The notes under the pieces are model-generated. The model saw nothing but the letters and a program-made list of their open reading frames with translations, was not told the origin of the DNA and ran no database searches. A stretch of 64,000 nt of DNA, taken from positions 2,294,001 through 2,358,000 of the forward strand of contig NZ_CP034159.1 in NCBI RefSeq assembly GCF_003860585.1, in the 5' to 3' direction. The DNA comes from Kaistella carnis. GTDB taxonomy: Bacteria > Bacteroidota > Bacteroidia > Flavobacteriales > Weeksellaceae. Made by a program: the position numbers and the translations under genes. Below, piece by piece: positions 49,251 to 58,166 of the stretch (the first letter of the stretch is position 1; the number at the start of each line of letters is the position of its first letter).

Positions 49251-51044
49251 ATGAAAAACTTACTATATACTGCTTTTTTAGGAGTGGTTTTCTTGAGCGG
49301 AGTTACAAGCTGTAAAAAGTCTGATTCTCCTTTAACTAAAGTGACACCGGTTGAAGTAGATTCCATTGCGACGAATTATTACGAACAGTATTTAAAGCTT
49401 TATCCTTTAGAAGCTACTTCCCAAGGCGATCTGCGTTACAATGATCAGTTGCCCATTAATATTGATAAAGATTTTATTTCCGGTGAAATATCTTTTTATA
49501 ATTCGGTTCAGAATGAATTAAAGAAACTGGATTATCAATCACTGAATGATGAGGATAAGACGGTTTATGATGTTCTTGATTATACTTTAAAGGATAAGAT
49601 TGAACGATATGCCTATCATCCTGAATACATTCCGTTCACCCAATTTGGTGGATTGCCGCTTGATTTTCCTTTGTTGGGAAGTGGAGAAGGAAGTCAACCT
49701 TTTAAAACAGAAAAGGATTATGAGGATTGGTTAAAGAGAATGGAAAAATTCCCGGAATGGATGAATACCGCAACGGAAAACTTCCGCGAAGGAATTAAAA
49801 AAGGAATCGTACTGCCTAAAAAATTGGTGGTTAAAATGATTCCGCAGATGAAAGCGGAAGAACTTACGAGTTCTGATCTTGATAAAAATATATTCTATGG
49901 ACCAATTAACAATTTTCCGAAAAACTTTAGCAGTGCACAAAAGCAGAAGTTAACTCAGAAATATACCGAGGTTATTGCGAACCAAATAGTTCCGGCCTAC
50001 ACAAAGATGGGTGAATTTCTTGAAAATGAATATTTGAGCAAAGCCAGAACCACTGATGGAATAAATGCATTGGCGAAAGGAAATGAGGTTTACGCCTACT
50101 ACACGAAAAGCTGGACGACCACGACCAAAACACCTGAAGAGATCAATAAAATTGGGCTGGAACAAGTTGCAATGCTGCGCGGAGAAATGGAAAAAGTAAA
50201 ACAGCAAGTTGGTTTTACCGGAACCTTGGATGAGTTTATTACGCACGTAAAATCTGATCCAAAAGCAATGCCTTATAAAACAAGTAAAGAAGTTCTCGCA
50301 GGTTTCAATGGTATTCTGGCTAAGATTACACCGAAATTGAAAACAATGTTTGGAGTAACTCCGGTAACTCCATTTGAAATTCGTCAAACCGAGAAGTTTA
50401 GAGAAGCTACTGCAAGTGCCGAGTATATTCAGGGAACGCCGGACGGAAAAAGACCCGGGATTTTCTATATTCCAATTCCAGATCCGACGAAATTCAATGT
50501 GACTTCCGGCATGGAATCACTCTTTTTACATGAAGCAATTCCGGGACATCACTACCAGATTTCTTTACAGCAGGAAAATACCAAACTTCCCAAGTTCATG
50601 CGTTTCGGCTGGTTCGGTGCGTATGGCGAAGGTTGGGCACACTACTGTGAAACCCTCGGTCCGGAGTTTGGGTTGTACACCGATCCATATCAAAAAATGG
50701 GTTATTTGAGTGATCAAATGCTGCGTGCTGTTCGGCTTGTTGTTGATACCGGAATTCACACCGGAACCATGAATCGCGAAGAAGCGATTAAATATTTCTT
50801 AAGCAATATTTCATATGATGAAGCATCTGCCACGGCTGAAGTAGAGCGTTATATGGCGATGCCTGGACAAGCTTTAGGTTACAAAATTGGCGCATTAAAA
50901 ATTCGTGAATTGCGCGATAAATACACAAAAGAACTTGGAAGCAAATTCAGTCTGGGCAAATTCCACGATGAGGTTTTAAATCAGGGATGTTTGCCTTTAG
51001 ATGTCTTGGATCGCAAAATGGAAAACTGGTCAAAAAAACAGTAA
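49251..51044 (+). CDS. DUF885 lipoprotein, putative metallopeptidase
   Basis: The 597-residue product has a lipoprotein signal (MKNLLYTAFLGVVFLSGVTSC, lipid-Cys about residue 21), placing it at the outer membrane or periplasm. DUF885 members are likely zinc carboxypeptidases. The signature LFLHEAIPGHHYQISLQ (HExxxGHH) near residue 425 contains the expected metal ligands, and GEGWAHYCETLG supplies a likely downstream glutamate. Substrate is unknown. An intrinsic terminator follows. Confidence 0.9.
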   Translation: MKNLLYTAFLGVVFLSGVTSCKKSDSPLTKVTPVEVDSIATNYYEQYLKLYPLEATSQGDLRYNDQLPINIDKDFISGEISFYNSVQNELKKLDYQSLNDEDKTVYDVLDYTLKDKIERYAYHPEYIPFTQFGGLPLDFPLLGSGEGSQPFKTEKDYEDWLKRMEKFPEWMNTATENFREGIKKGIVLPKKLVVKMIPQMKAEELTSSDLDKNIFYGPINNFPKNFSSAQKQKLTQKYTEVIANQIVPAYTKMGEFLENEYLSKARTTDGINALAKGNEVYAYYTKSWTTTTKTPEEINKIGLEQVAMLRGEMEKVKQQVGFTGTLDEFITHVKSDPKAMPYKTSKEVLAGFNGILAKITPKLKTMFGVTPVTPFEIRQTEKFREATASAEYIQGTPDGKRPGIFYIPIPDPTKFNVTSGMESLFLHEAIPGHHYQISLQQENTKLPKFMRFGWFGAYGEGWAHYCETLGPEFGLYTDPYQKMGYLSDQMLRAVRLVVDTGIHTGTMNREEAIKYFLSNISYDEASATAEVERYMAMPGQALGYKIGALKIRELRDKYTKELGSKFSLGKFHDEVLNQGCLPLDVLDRKMENWSKKQ

Positions 51045-51087
51045 TTTAGATTTACTAATTACGATTCTACAATCTGTAGATAGAAAT

Positions 51088-51120
51088 TGGGGGCAGATTA
51101 TTTCTGTCCCCATTTTTTTA
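51088..51120 (+). terminator. Intrinsic terminator of the DUF885 gene
   Basis: A stem GGGG(G)CAGA / TCTG(T)CCCC with a short loop is followed by seven T. Confidence 0.85.
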
Positions 51121-51200
51121 TTTATGGTGGTATGTTGGAAAAAGTAGAACCTCCATTAGACAATAGTTTTAAGGCCGTATTACCTTCTAAAAATCCTTCT

Positions 51201-51821
51201 TTAATGATCGAAAAGCATTTTGGTAATGAAATCGTTCTCTTTATTTCCTCGCGCGGGCGAATATTCTCTGCCGTAGAAAATAATCTGGAGATGTAGTTTA
51301 TTCCAGGTTTCTTTAGGGAACAATTTCTTGGCATCTTTCTCTGTTTCCACGACATTTTTTCCGGAGGTTAATTTCCACTGCGTCATCAATCGATGAATAT
51401 GCGTATCTACAGGAAAAGCAGGAACGCCAAATCCCTGACTCATGACCACTGAAGCGGTTTTGTGTCCAACTCCCGGAAGCGCTTCCAGTTCTTCAAAAGT
51501 TTGGGGAACGACACCATTATGTCTTTCTACAAGGAGTTCTGCCATTCTTTTTAGGTTTTTGGCTTTCGTATTAGCGAGACCGATTTCTTTAATTAAATAT
51601 TTAATTTCATCAACTTCCAGATCTTTCATTTTTAAAGGATCGCCCGCAACTTCAAAAAGTTTAGGCGTGATCTGATTCACTTTTTTATCGGTCGTTTGAG
51701 CGGAAAGCGCCACCGCAACTAATAAAGTAAACGGATCTTTATGATCAAGCGGAATCGGAACGGTAGGATATAATTTTTCGAGTTCGGTCATTACGATTTC
51801 TGCTCTTTGCTTTTTCGTCAT
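51201..51821 (-). CDS. nth: Endonuclease III-like DNA glycosylase without Fe-S cluster
   Basis: The enzyme excises oxidised pyrimidines and nicks the abasic site. The 206-residue product has the helix-hairpin-helix LPGVGHKTA with catalytic Lys121 and the Asp139 in FPVDTHIHRL. It lacks the four C-terminal cysteines of the [4Fe-4S] loop; indeed the protein has no cysteine at all and ends in REYSPARGNKEN instead. The frame stays open far upstream through the bcp promoter, so the ATG at 51821 that begins TKKQRAEIV is used. It diverges from bcp. Confidence 0.88.
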   Translation of the reverse strand: MTKKQRAEIVMTELEKLYPTVPIPLDHKDPFTLLVAVALSAQTTDKKVNQITPKLFEVAGDPLKMKDLEVDEIKYLIKEIGLANTKAKNLKRMAELLVERHNGVVPQTFEELEALPGVGHKTASVVMSQGFGVPAFPVDTHIHRLMTQWKLTSGKNVVETEKDAKKLFPKETWNKLHLQIIFYGREYSPARGNKENDFITKMLFDH

Positions 51822-51829
51822 TTTAATTC

Positions 51830-51837
51830 TAAATTTG
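51830..51837 (+). promoter_or_regulatory. -7 box of bcp
   Basis: TAAATTTG matches TAnnTTTG, 16 bp before the bcp ATG and inside the short nth-bcp divergent spacer. Confidence 0.45.
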
Positions 51838-51853
51838 AACAAAAATAAACAAT

Positions 51854-52306
51854 ATGTTGAACGTAGGCGATCAGTTACCGGAATTTGAAAGTGTAAATCA
51901 AGATGGTGAAAAGGTAAAGTCATCCGATTTTTTAGGAAAGAAATTGGTGGTTTTCTTTTATCCAAAAGCAAATACACCAGGTTGTACCGCGGAGGCGTGC
52001 GATTTGAATGATAATATTTCACTTCTTAAAAAAGAGGGTTATGAAATAGTAGGAATCTCTGCGGATTCGGTTTCTGCTCAAAAGAAATTTCACGAAAAGT
52101 TTGGATTTCAATATCCACTAATTGCCGATGAAAGCAAAGATATTTTAGAAAAATTCGGCGTTTGGCAACTGAAGAAATTCATGGGAAAAGAATATATGGG
52201 AATCGTTCGTACGACCTTTATATTTGATGAAAATGGAGTTTGTACGCGCGTTATCGACAAGGTAAAAACCAAAGAAGCTGCGAAACAAATTTTGAAAAAT
52301 TCGTAA
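51854..52306 (+). CDS. bcp: Thiol peroxidase, BCP/PrxQ type
   Basis: This peroxiredoxin reduces hydroperoxides in the cytoplasm. The 150-residue protein has the peroxidatic Cys44 in TPGCT and the resolving Cys49 five residues later (AEACD), the pattern of atypical 2-Cys BCP. Length is typical. Its divergent pairing with a base-excision glycosylase hints at shared oxidative-stress relevance, an inference. Confidence 0.94.
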   Translation: MLNVGDQLPEFESVNQDGEKVKSSDFLGKKLVVFFYPKANTPGCTAEACDLNDNISLLKKEGYEIVGISADSVSAQKKFHEKFGFQYPLIADESKDILEKFGVWQLKKFMGKEYMGIVRTTFIFDENGVCTRVIDKVKTKEAAKQILKNS

Positions 52307-52516
52307 AAGACTAAAATATATTTCCAAGAATGCACGAATATTTTAATTCATGTATTCGTGGTATTTTCTATAAAAACAACTTTTGTAGTTAATAAAAAAT
52401 TTAAATTACAAAGTCACAAAAAGTTTTAAGTTAAAATTGATACGCTATTAAGTTAAAAAAAGCTTCAACGATTTAGTTTGCGTAAAAATATTTAAGAATT
52501 TGCATGAAACCGAAAT

Positions 52517-53737
52517 CTAGCCTAGCATTCGTTGGGCTTTTTTTACCCCTTCTGTCAAAATATCAACTTCTTCAAAAGTATTGTAAACAGCAAAACTTGC
52601 ACGAACTGTTCCCGCAATATTAAAATATTCCATAATCGGTTGTGTACAGTGATGTCCCGTTCGCACCGCAATTCCGAGTTTATCCAGAATCATTCCGACA
52701 TCAGAAGCAATCCCGATTCCTTCAAGGTTGAAGGATACTACACCAGTTCTATTGGCCTTTTCACCGTAAATTCTTAAACCATCAATTTCCAGTAACTTTT
52801 TCTGAGCATAATCTAATAAAGCGTGTTCATGAGTCTGAATATTTTCATGACCAATTATTTCCATGAAATCAATGGCTGCTCCCAAAGCTATATTTCCACC
52901 AACATTCGGTGTGCCGGCTTCAAATTTAAAAGGCAAATCTGCATACGTTGTTTTTTCAAAAGAACAGGTTGCAATCATTTCGCCGCCGCCATGAAAAGGC
53001 TGAAGTTTTCTGAGGATATCTTCTTTGCCATAAAGAATTCCGGTTCCCATCGGAGCGTACATTTTGTGTCCGGAAAAGACAAAGAAATCACAGTCCATTT
53101 TCTGAACATCGATTTTAAAATGCGGAACCGACTGTGCACCATCAATGACAATCATTGCGTCTGAATTCGCTCTGGTTTTTTTAATGATTTCTTCAATTGG
53201 ATTTATGACTCCTAAAGCGTTTGAAACCTGGTTTAAAGAAACAATTTTCGTTCTCTCACTTAAATTTTGATCTAAAAAATCGAGTTGAAGAATTCCGTTT
53301 TCATCCATTGGAATTACTTTCAATTTCGCGCCTGTTCTTTCACAAAGCATTTGCCAAGGAACAATATTCGAGTGATGTTCGAGATAAGAAATAATAATTT
53401 CGTCGTCTTTCTTAATCAAATTCGTTACTGCATAAGCGATGAGGTTGATTCCTTCCGTCGTTCCTTTGGTGAAAATAACTTCAAAATCATTTTTCGCATT
53501 AAGAAATTTCTGAACTTTTCTGCGGGAAACTTCCATCTCTTCCGTAGCTAACTGACTCAGAGTATGAATTCCACGATGAACATTGGCGTTGATTTCTTTA
53601 TAATATTTCTCCCAACTTTGTAAGACAGAAATTGGTTTTTGAGAAGTTGCGCCGTTGTCAAGATAGACCAAAGGTTTACCGTTAACAGTTTGAGTAAGAA
53701 TAGGAAACTGACTGCGAATATTTTGTAGGTCAAACAT
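52517..53737 (-). CDS. sufS: Cysteine desulfurase (SufS type)
   Basis: A PLP enzyme that mobilises sulfur from cysteine for Fe-S assembly. The 406-residue product has the PLP lysine in FVFSGHKMYAPMGTG (about 225), the substrate arginine region and the active-site Cys in VRTGHHCTQPIM (about 364). The RxGHHCAQP-type loop and length indicate group II (SufS/CsdA). No other suf genes lie next to it in this window, so SufS versus CsdA is not settled. Confidence 0.9.
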   Translation of the reverse strand: MFDLQNIRSQFPILTQTVNGKPLVYLDNGATSQKPISVLQSWEKYYKEINANVHRGIHTLSQLATEEMEVSRRKVQKFLNAKNDFEVIFTKGTTEGINLIAYAVTNLIKKDDEIIISYLEHHSNIVPWQMLCERTGAKLKVIPMDENGILQLDFLDQNLSERTKIVSLNQVSNALGVINPIEEIIKKTRANSDAMIVIDGAQSVPHFKIDVQKMDCDFFVFSGHKMYAPMGTGILYGKEDILRKLQPFHGGGEMIATCSFEKTTYADLPFKFEAGTPNVGGNIALGAAIDFMEIIGHENIQTHEHALLDYAQKKLLEIDGLRIYGEKANRTGVVSFNLEGIGIASDVGMILDKLGIAVRTGHHCTQPIMEYFNIAGTVRASFAVYNTFEEVDILTEGVKKAQRMLG

Positions 53738-53918
53738 AATGCTTATTTAGAATGCTTCAAATTTACGAAATTTTAAATTGAATAGTCTTTATTAGATTAT
53801 AGATTTAATCACAAGAGATTAGAGAAGAAATATTCAAAATAAATTTTAGCGCATTTTTTATTTAGCAGAAAAGGCACAAAGAATGATGACTTTAAAGTTA
53901 TTCAAAAGACATCAAATC

Positions 53919-55058
53919 CTAATCAAAATTTTTCACAACTTCATTCACGTAAAAATCAACCTGACTTGGTCTTTCTTTCGCATCTACAGTTTCCCTTTTA
54001 TCCATTCCGGTGCGAACGATGACCATGTTTTTTTCCGGGATCATAATAATGTATTGACCATACAATCCCCGGAAATAGTAGTGTTTTACTGCAGCGTCAT
54101 TATTGATCCACATTCCTTTTCCATAAGCGCCTCGCGATAATTTGGTGGGCGTTTTAATGGCCGCTAATGAAGTGGCGCTGATAATCTGTTGTCCGTTAAA
54201 AGTTCCGTCATTTAAAAACAATTGTCCCAACTTTGCAAAATCTCTACTTGTAGAATTGATGCAACAGAAGGTTTTTTCCATTTTAAAATCATCGGTATTC
54301 CAGGTGGCATTTTGCTCCATGCCGAGTGGTTGCCAGAAATTTTCCGACGCATATTCCGCAATGGTTTTGTTGAGCCTTTTTCTTAATGCAAAACCCAGAA
54401 GCTGCGTGGCTCCGGATTGATACTCGAATTTTGTTCCCGGCTCAGCTTTAAAGCCACGCATAAAAACAGCTTCTTCCAAAGACTTTCCGTAATAGGCTTT
54501 GGCATTTGGCAGAAAAGGATTGTTATAATTTTCGTTCCAGTTTAAGCCGGCTTCCATTTCTGCAAGATTAGCAAGCGTTAAATCTTTTCCAAAAGTTACA
54601 TTTTTATAATTCTCAAAGAAATCTGAAAATGGTTCATTAAAACTCTTTATTTTTTGGTCTTCTATTGCTTTTGCAACCAACATCACCGTCACCGTTTTCG
54701 CCATGGAGAACGAATTGGTTTTAGAGTTTTGACTGTAGCCGTCCCAATATTCTTCGTGGACCAGTTTGCCGTTTTTAATAATTAAAAAAGACGAAGTATT
54801 GGAGCTTTTTAAATCTTCAACTAAATTTTTCGGCAAGGACTTTTTATTATAGAGTGAATCCTTTTCCCAAGGAATTACTTTTCCTTTTGCAATAACGTGG
54901 GAGGGAAAATAAGAGCCATCATCAATCGTAGATCCACCTTCGCCGCGCAAATAAGTTTCGCGAATTCCCTTGAATAAATAATCGTAGCCAAAAGTATAGG
55001 CGAGTGCGATCAAAGCTGCGATAAGGACTAAAAGCCCTTTCAGAATTTTTTTAAACAT
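53919..55058 (-). CDS. Serine hydrolase of the beta-lactamase superfamily (class C-like)
   Basis: The 379-residue product has an N-terminal membrane anchor or signal (ILKGLLVLIAALIALAYTFG). Catalytic motifs are SMAK (SxxK, about residue 117) and YQS (YxS/N type, about 213). Such proteins are often esterases or DD-peptidases rather than resistance enzymes, and nothing here indicates antibiotic hydrolysis. It is separated from glyS by a terminator. Confidence 0.85.
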   Translation of the reverse strand: MFKKILKGLLVLIAALIALAYTFGYDYLFKGIRETYLRGEGGSTIDDGSYFPSHVIAKGKVIPWEKDSLYNKKSLPKNLVEDLKSSNTSSFLIIKNGKLVHEEYWDGYSQNSKTNSFSMAKTVTVMLVAKAIEDQKIKSFNEPFSDFFENYKNVTFGKDLTLANLAEMEAGLNWNENYNNPFLPNAKAYYGKSLEEAVFMRGFKAEPGTKFEYQSGATQLLGFALRKRLNKTIAEYASENFWQPLGMEQNATWNTDDFKMEKTFCCINSTSRDFAKLGQLFLNDGTFNGQQIISATSLAAIKTPTKLSRGAYGKGMWINNDAAVKHYYFRGLYGQYIIMIPEKNMVIVRTGMDKRETVDAKERPSQVDFYVNEVVKNFD

Positions 55059-55104
55059 GGTTAATGGTTTCTACAAATTTAGCATTTATAACGGTTATTC
55101 TTAA

Positions 55105-55139
55105 AAATAAAAAAGTCCCGGATTTCTCCGGAACTTTTC
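55105..55139 (-). terminator. Intrinsic terminator of glyS
   Basis: On the minus strand, AAAGTTCCGGA-GAAA-TCCGGGACTTT is followed by T's, 24 bp after the glyS stop. Confidence 0.85.
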
Positions 55140-55162
55140 TTCAATAATATTTTTTTAGAACC

Positions 55163-56704
55163 TTAAATCTTAGAAAGTAAATTTCTGAAATTCGTTTTTT
55201 CGTCGATAATTCTACGTAAATCAGAAACTGCAACTCTTTCCTGTTTCATCGTGTCTCTGTCTCTTAAAGTTACGGTGTGATGAGTTAAAGAGTCGTGGTC
55301 AATTGTAATACAGAAAGGCGTTCCAATTGCATCCTGACGTCTGTAACGTTTTCCGATACTGTCCTTATCTTCATAAATCATGTTGAAATCATATTTCAAA
55401 TCATTGAAGATCTTCTCCCCATATTCTCCTAAACCATCTTTTTTCATCAATGGTAAAATCGCTGCTTTCACCGGAGCCAAAGCCGGCGGAAGAGATAGAA
55501 CTGTTCTCTCTGAACCGTCTTCTAAAACTTCATCTTTCAAACAGTTAGAGAAAATTGCGAGGAACAAACGGTCTAAACCAACCGAAGTTTCTACAACATA
55601 AGGAACATAATTTTCATTTCTTTCTGCATCGAAATATTGTAATTTACGGCCGGAATGTTTTTCGTGCGCACTCAAATCGAAATCGGTTCTGGAGTGAATT
55701 CCTTCCAGTTCTTTAAATCCAAATGGGAACTTAAACTCAATGTCAGCCGCAGCATTTGCGTAATGCGCCAGTTTTTCGTGATCGTGGAATTTATAATTGT
55801 TAGCACCCAAACCTAACGCCAAATGCCAGTTCAAACGTTTCTCTTTCCAAGCTTCATAAAAACCTAATTCTGTTCCCGGAGGTACAAAAAACTGCATTTC
55901 CATTTGTTCAAATTCACGCATTCTGAAAATAAACTGTCTCGCAACGATCTCATTTCTAAAGGCTTTACCAATTTGAGCAATTCCAAAAGGTAATTTATGA
56001 CGGGATGTTTTTTGAACATTTAAGAAATTCACAAAAATTCCCTGCGCCGTTTCCGGTCTCAAATATAAATCGGTTGCAGAATCTGCAGATGCTCCTAATT
56101 TAGTTCCAAACATTAGGTTGAACTGACGAACATCCGTCCAGTTTTTAGAACCGGTATCAGGATCCGCAATTTCCAACTCTTCAATCAATGCTTTCACGTC
56201 GGCAAGATCTTCTTTTTCAAGAGATTGCGCCATTCTGGAAAGAATTGTTTTCTGCTTTTCTCTGTATTCTAAAACACGCGGATTCGTGCTTTCAAATTCG
56301 TTTTTATCGAATGCATCTCCAAATCTTTTCGCTGCTTTATCGATTTCTTTTTGGGCTTTATCTTCTAATTTCGCACAATAATCTTCCAGTAGAACGTCGG
56401 CTCTGAAACGTTTTTTCGAATCTTTGTTGTCAATCAATGGATCATTAAAAGCATCAACGTGGCCGGAAGCTTTCCAAATGGTAGGATGCATAAAAATTGC
56501 AGAATCAATACCCACAATGTTGTCATTCAACTGAACCATCGCCTTCCACCAATACTGTTTGATGTTGTTTTTCAGTTCCACCCCATTTTGTCCGTAATCG
56601 TAAATCGCTGAAAGTCCGTCGTAAATTTCACTCGAAGGAAAAATAAAACCATATTCTTTCGCGTGCGAAATCAATTTTTTGAAAACATCTTCTTGTTTTG
56701 CCAT
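55163..56704 (-). CDS. glyS: Glycyl-tRNA synthetase (alpha2 type)
   Basis: The enzyme charges tRNA(Gly). The 513-residue protein is the eukaryote-like homodimeric class II form: N-terminal FIFPSSEIYDGLSAIYDYG, motif 1 region LRPETAQGIFVNF, motif 2 FRNEI...RMREFEQMEMQFF, and a C-terminal anticodon-binding domain. Length is typical. Confidence 0.95.
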   Translation of the reverse strand: MAKQEDVFKKLISHAKEYGFIFPSSEIYDGLSAIYDYGQNGVELKNNIKQYWWKAMVQLNDNIVGIDSAIFMHPTIWKASGHVDAFNDPLIDNKDSKKRFRADVLLEDYCAKLEDKAQKEIDKAAKRFGDAFDKNEFESTNPRVLEYREKQKTILSRMAQSLEKEDLADVKALIEELEIADPDTGSKNWTDVRQFNLMFGTKLGASADSATDLYLRPETAQGIFVNFLNVQKTSRHKLPFGIAQIGKAFRNEIVARQFIFRMREFEQMEMQFFVPPGTELGFYEAWKEKRLNWHLALGLGANNYKFHDHEKLAHYANAAADIEFKFPFGFKELEGIHSRTDFDLSAHEKHSGRKLQYFDAERNENYVPYVVETSVGLDRLFLAIFSNCLKDEVLEDGSERTVLSLPPALAPVKAAILPLMKKDGLGEYGEKIFNDLKYDFNMIYEDKDSIGKRYRRQDAIGTPFCITIDHDSLTHHTVTLRDRDTMKQERVAVSDLRRIIDEKTNFRNLLSKI

Positions 56705-56750
56705 CGTTTTTAGAATTTATGCAAAAATAGGGAATTTTATTGTATTTTTT

Positions 56751-56848
56751 AGGAGCCGGGAACCTGCTCTACACTCTATCTTTTTTATTTTTTGCGCCGC
56801 TTTTCCCGCACCGAAAAATAAAAAAGGATGCCGTTGCGATCAGGGCTA
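56751..56848. repeat. Flavobacterial intergenic repeat with a long A/T stem
   Basis: The segment starts GGAGCCGGGAACCTGCT, contains an imperfect stem with perfectly pairing TTTTTTATTTTT / AAAAATAAAAAA arms around a GC-rich loop, and ends GGATGCCGTTGCGATCAGGGC. I recall closely similar elements dispersed between genes in Chryseobacterium and Flavobacterium genomes. Only this copy is seen in the window. Function unknown. Confidence 0.5.
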
Positions 56849-56939
56849 TTTTAAATTCGGATTCATAAAAAAGAGGTGCTGTAAAAACAAAAAACGGAAA
56901 TCACTTTCCGTCTTCATTAGTATTTAAGGTTATGGCGAT

Positions 56940-57434
56940 TTAAAAATTATAACTTAAAGCCAAACCATTTTCGGCAGTTTCCACTTTGAAGTAGGGTTGA
57001 AAAGCCGTTGATTCACCATTTTCAGTTTGGATTGCTTTGTCGAAGTTTTTCTTAGCACCTAAATAAAACGGAATCGAAGCCAGGGCAATTCCGGCACTGA
57101 TTCCGAAAACCGTCCATCGCGCGCTGTTATCAGTTTTATAGACATAGGTGGTTCCAAAAAGTCCCTCCACCTTTGTTTCCTTTGGGCTGCTGATAATTTG
57201 TCCTAACGTGAACCCCATTCCGAAACCGCCCACAGTTCCTAAAATATCGCCAAAAGTTTTGTTGCTTCTTCCTTTCTTGAAATAGTTTCTTGCCTCGGTC
57301 TTATCAAATACTTGCTCGTATTTGGATATTTTATAAGTCTGTCCATCTTTTGATAGTTTCCGACCCGACATTGAAACTTGTGAAAAGACACTTTGAAAAG
57401 AAAGAGCCAATCCCAAAAGTAGAAATTTATTCAT
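56940..57434 (-). CDS. Exported protein, paralogue A
   Basis: The 164-residue product has a signal peptide (MNKFLLLGLALSFQSVFS), two hydrophobic segments (TVGGFGMGFTLGQII, VFGISAGIALASIPFYLGA) and the ending [10 protein letters not shown]. It shares its layout and several motifs (SGRKL, SKYEQVF, final GLALSYNF) with the protein at 61074-61577. No named family. The C-terminal aromatic Phe and the alternating pattern fit an outer-membrane or periplasmic location. Confidence 0.7.
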   Translation of the reverse strand: MNKFLLLGLALSFQSVFSQVSMSGRKLSKDGQTYKISKYEQVFDKTEARNYFKKGRSNKTFGDILGTVGGFGMGFTLGQIISSPKETKVEGLFGTTYVYKTDNSARWTVFGISAGIALASIPFYLGAKKNFDKAIQTENGESTAFQPYFKVETAENGLALSYNF

Positions 57435-57470
57435 ATATTTTTTTTGCTAAAGTAATGGTTTTAATTTATA

Positions 57471-58157
57471 TTAATTGCTTTTAATGAATTTTTTGATGTC
57501 TTCATTATCCCCATAAATAACCAGGATATCTGCAGCTTCTAAAACGGTATCGGTAGTTACAACTCCCTGAATCTGGTTAATCCGTTTTACTTTCCCGAAG
57601 AGATTTTTATCCGCTATTTTTTTAATGATGGTTACACAAACAAGGTTATAATTGTTTCTGAATCCCACCTCTTCAATTGTCTTTCCCACCAATTTATCAG
57701 GAATGGAGATTTCTGCAATACTGAAGTTCATGCTGAGTTCAAATGAATCCACCATGCCTTTTAGGGAGAGTTTTTTCGCCCATCGTTCGGCACTTTCATC
57801 TTCGGGGTGAATAATCGTTTCTACATTCATAGCCTCTAATATGGTTTCATGAATTGGTGTTATGGCTCGACTGATAATGCGGTTTGGATGCAGTTTTTTT
57901 ACCATTGCAGTCGCCATGATATTCGCCCCGGTATCTTCGCCTATGGCAATAATTACAATGTCGGTATCTTTCCAGGGAAGTCCGGACATTGCGAATTCAT
58001 CCGTAGCATCAAGGCAAATGGCGTAGGAAATCTTTTCTTTTACGGCTTCTACCTTGGCGATGCTGTTGTCAATTCCGATAACTTCGTTACCTAATTTTGT
58101 GAGTTTTTCGGCGAGAGAAAGTCCAAAATTTCCTAAACCGACGACTATATATTTCAT
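57471..58157 (-). CDS. TrkA/KtrA-type regulatory subunit of potassium uptake
   Basis: The cytoplasmic RCK protein gates the Trk/Ktr channel by binding nucleotides. The 228-residue protein has a Rossmann GLGNFGLSLAEKL (about 7-19), an acidic strand end EVIGID and a C-terminal TrkA-C domain. Single-RCK length points to the KtrA type. It starts 9 bp after the end of the membrane subunit, so they form an operon. Confidence 0.92.
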   Translation of the reverse strand: MKYIVVGLGNFGLSLAEKLTKLGNEVIGIDNSIAKVEAVKEKISYAICLDATDEFAMSGLPWKDTDIVIIAIGEDTGANIMATAMVKKLHPNRIISRAITPIHETILEAMNVETIIHPEDESAERWAKKLSLKGMVDSFELSMNFSIAEISIPDKLVGKTIEEVGFRNNYNLVCVTIIKKIADKNLFGKVKRINQIQGVVTTDTVLEAADILVIYGDNEDIKKFIKSN

Positions 58158-58166
58158 GTTTTTTTA

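Noticed and set aside
51822..52022. Extended N-terminus of endonuclease III
   Set aside because: The extra 67 codons are antisense to bcp and lack similarity to any Nth protein.
53919..55058. Antibiotic-resistance beta-lactamase
   Set aside because: The SxxK and YxS motifs place it in the broad serine-hydrolase superfamily, but nothing specific to resistance enzymes is seen, and esterase or peptidase roles are commoner.
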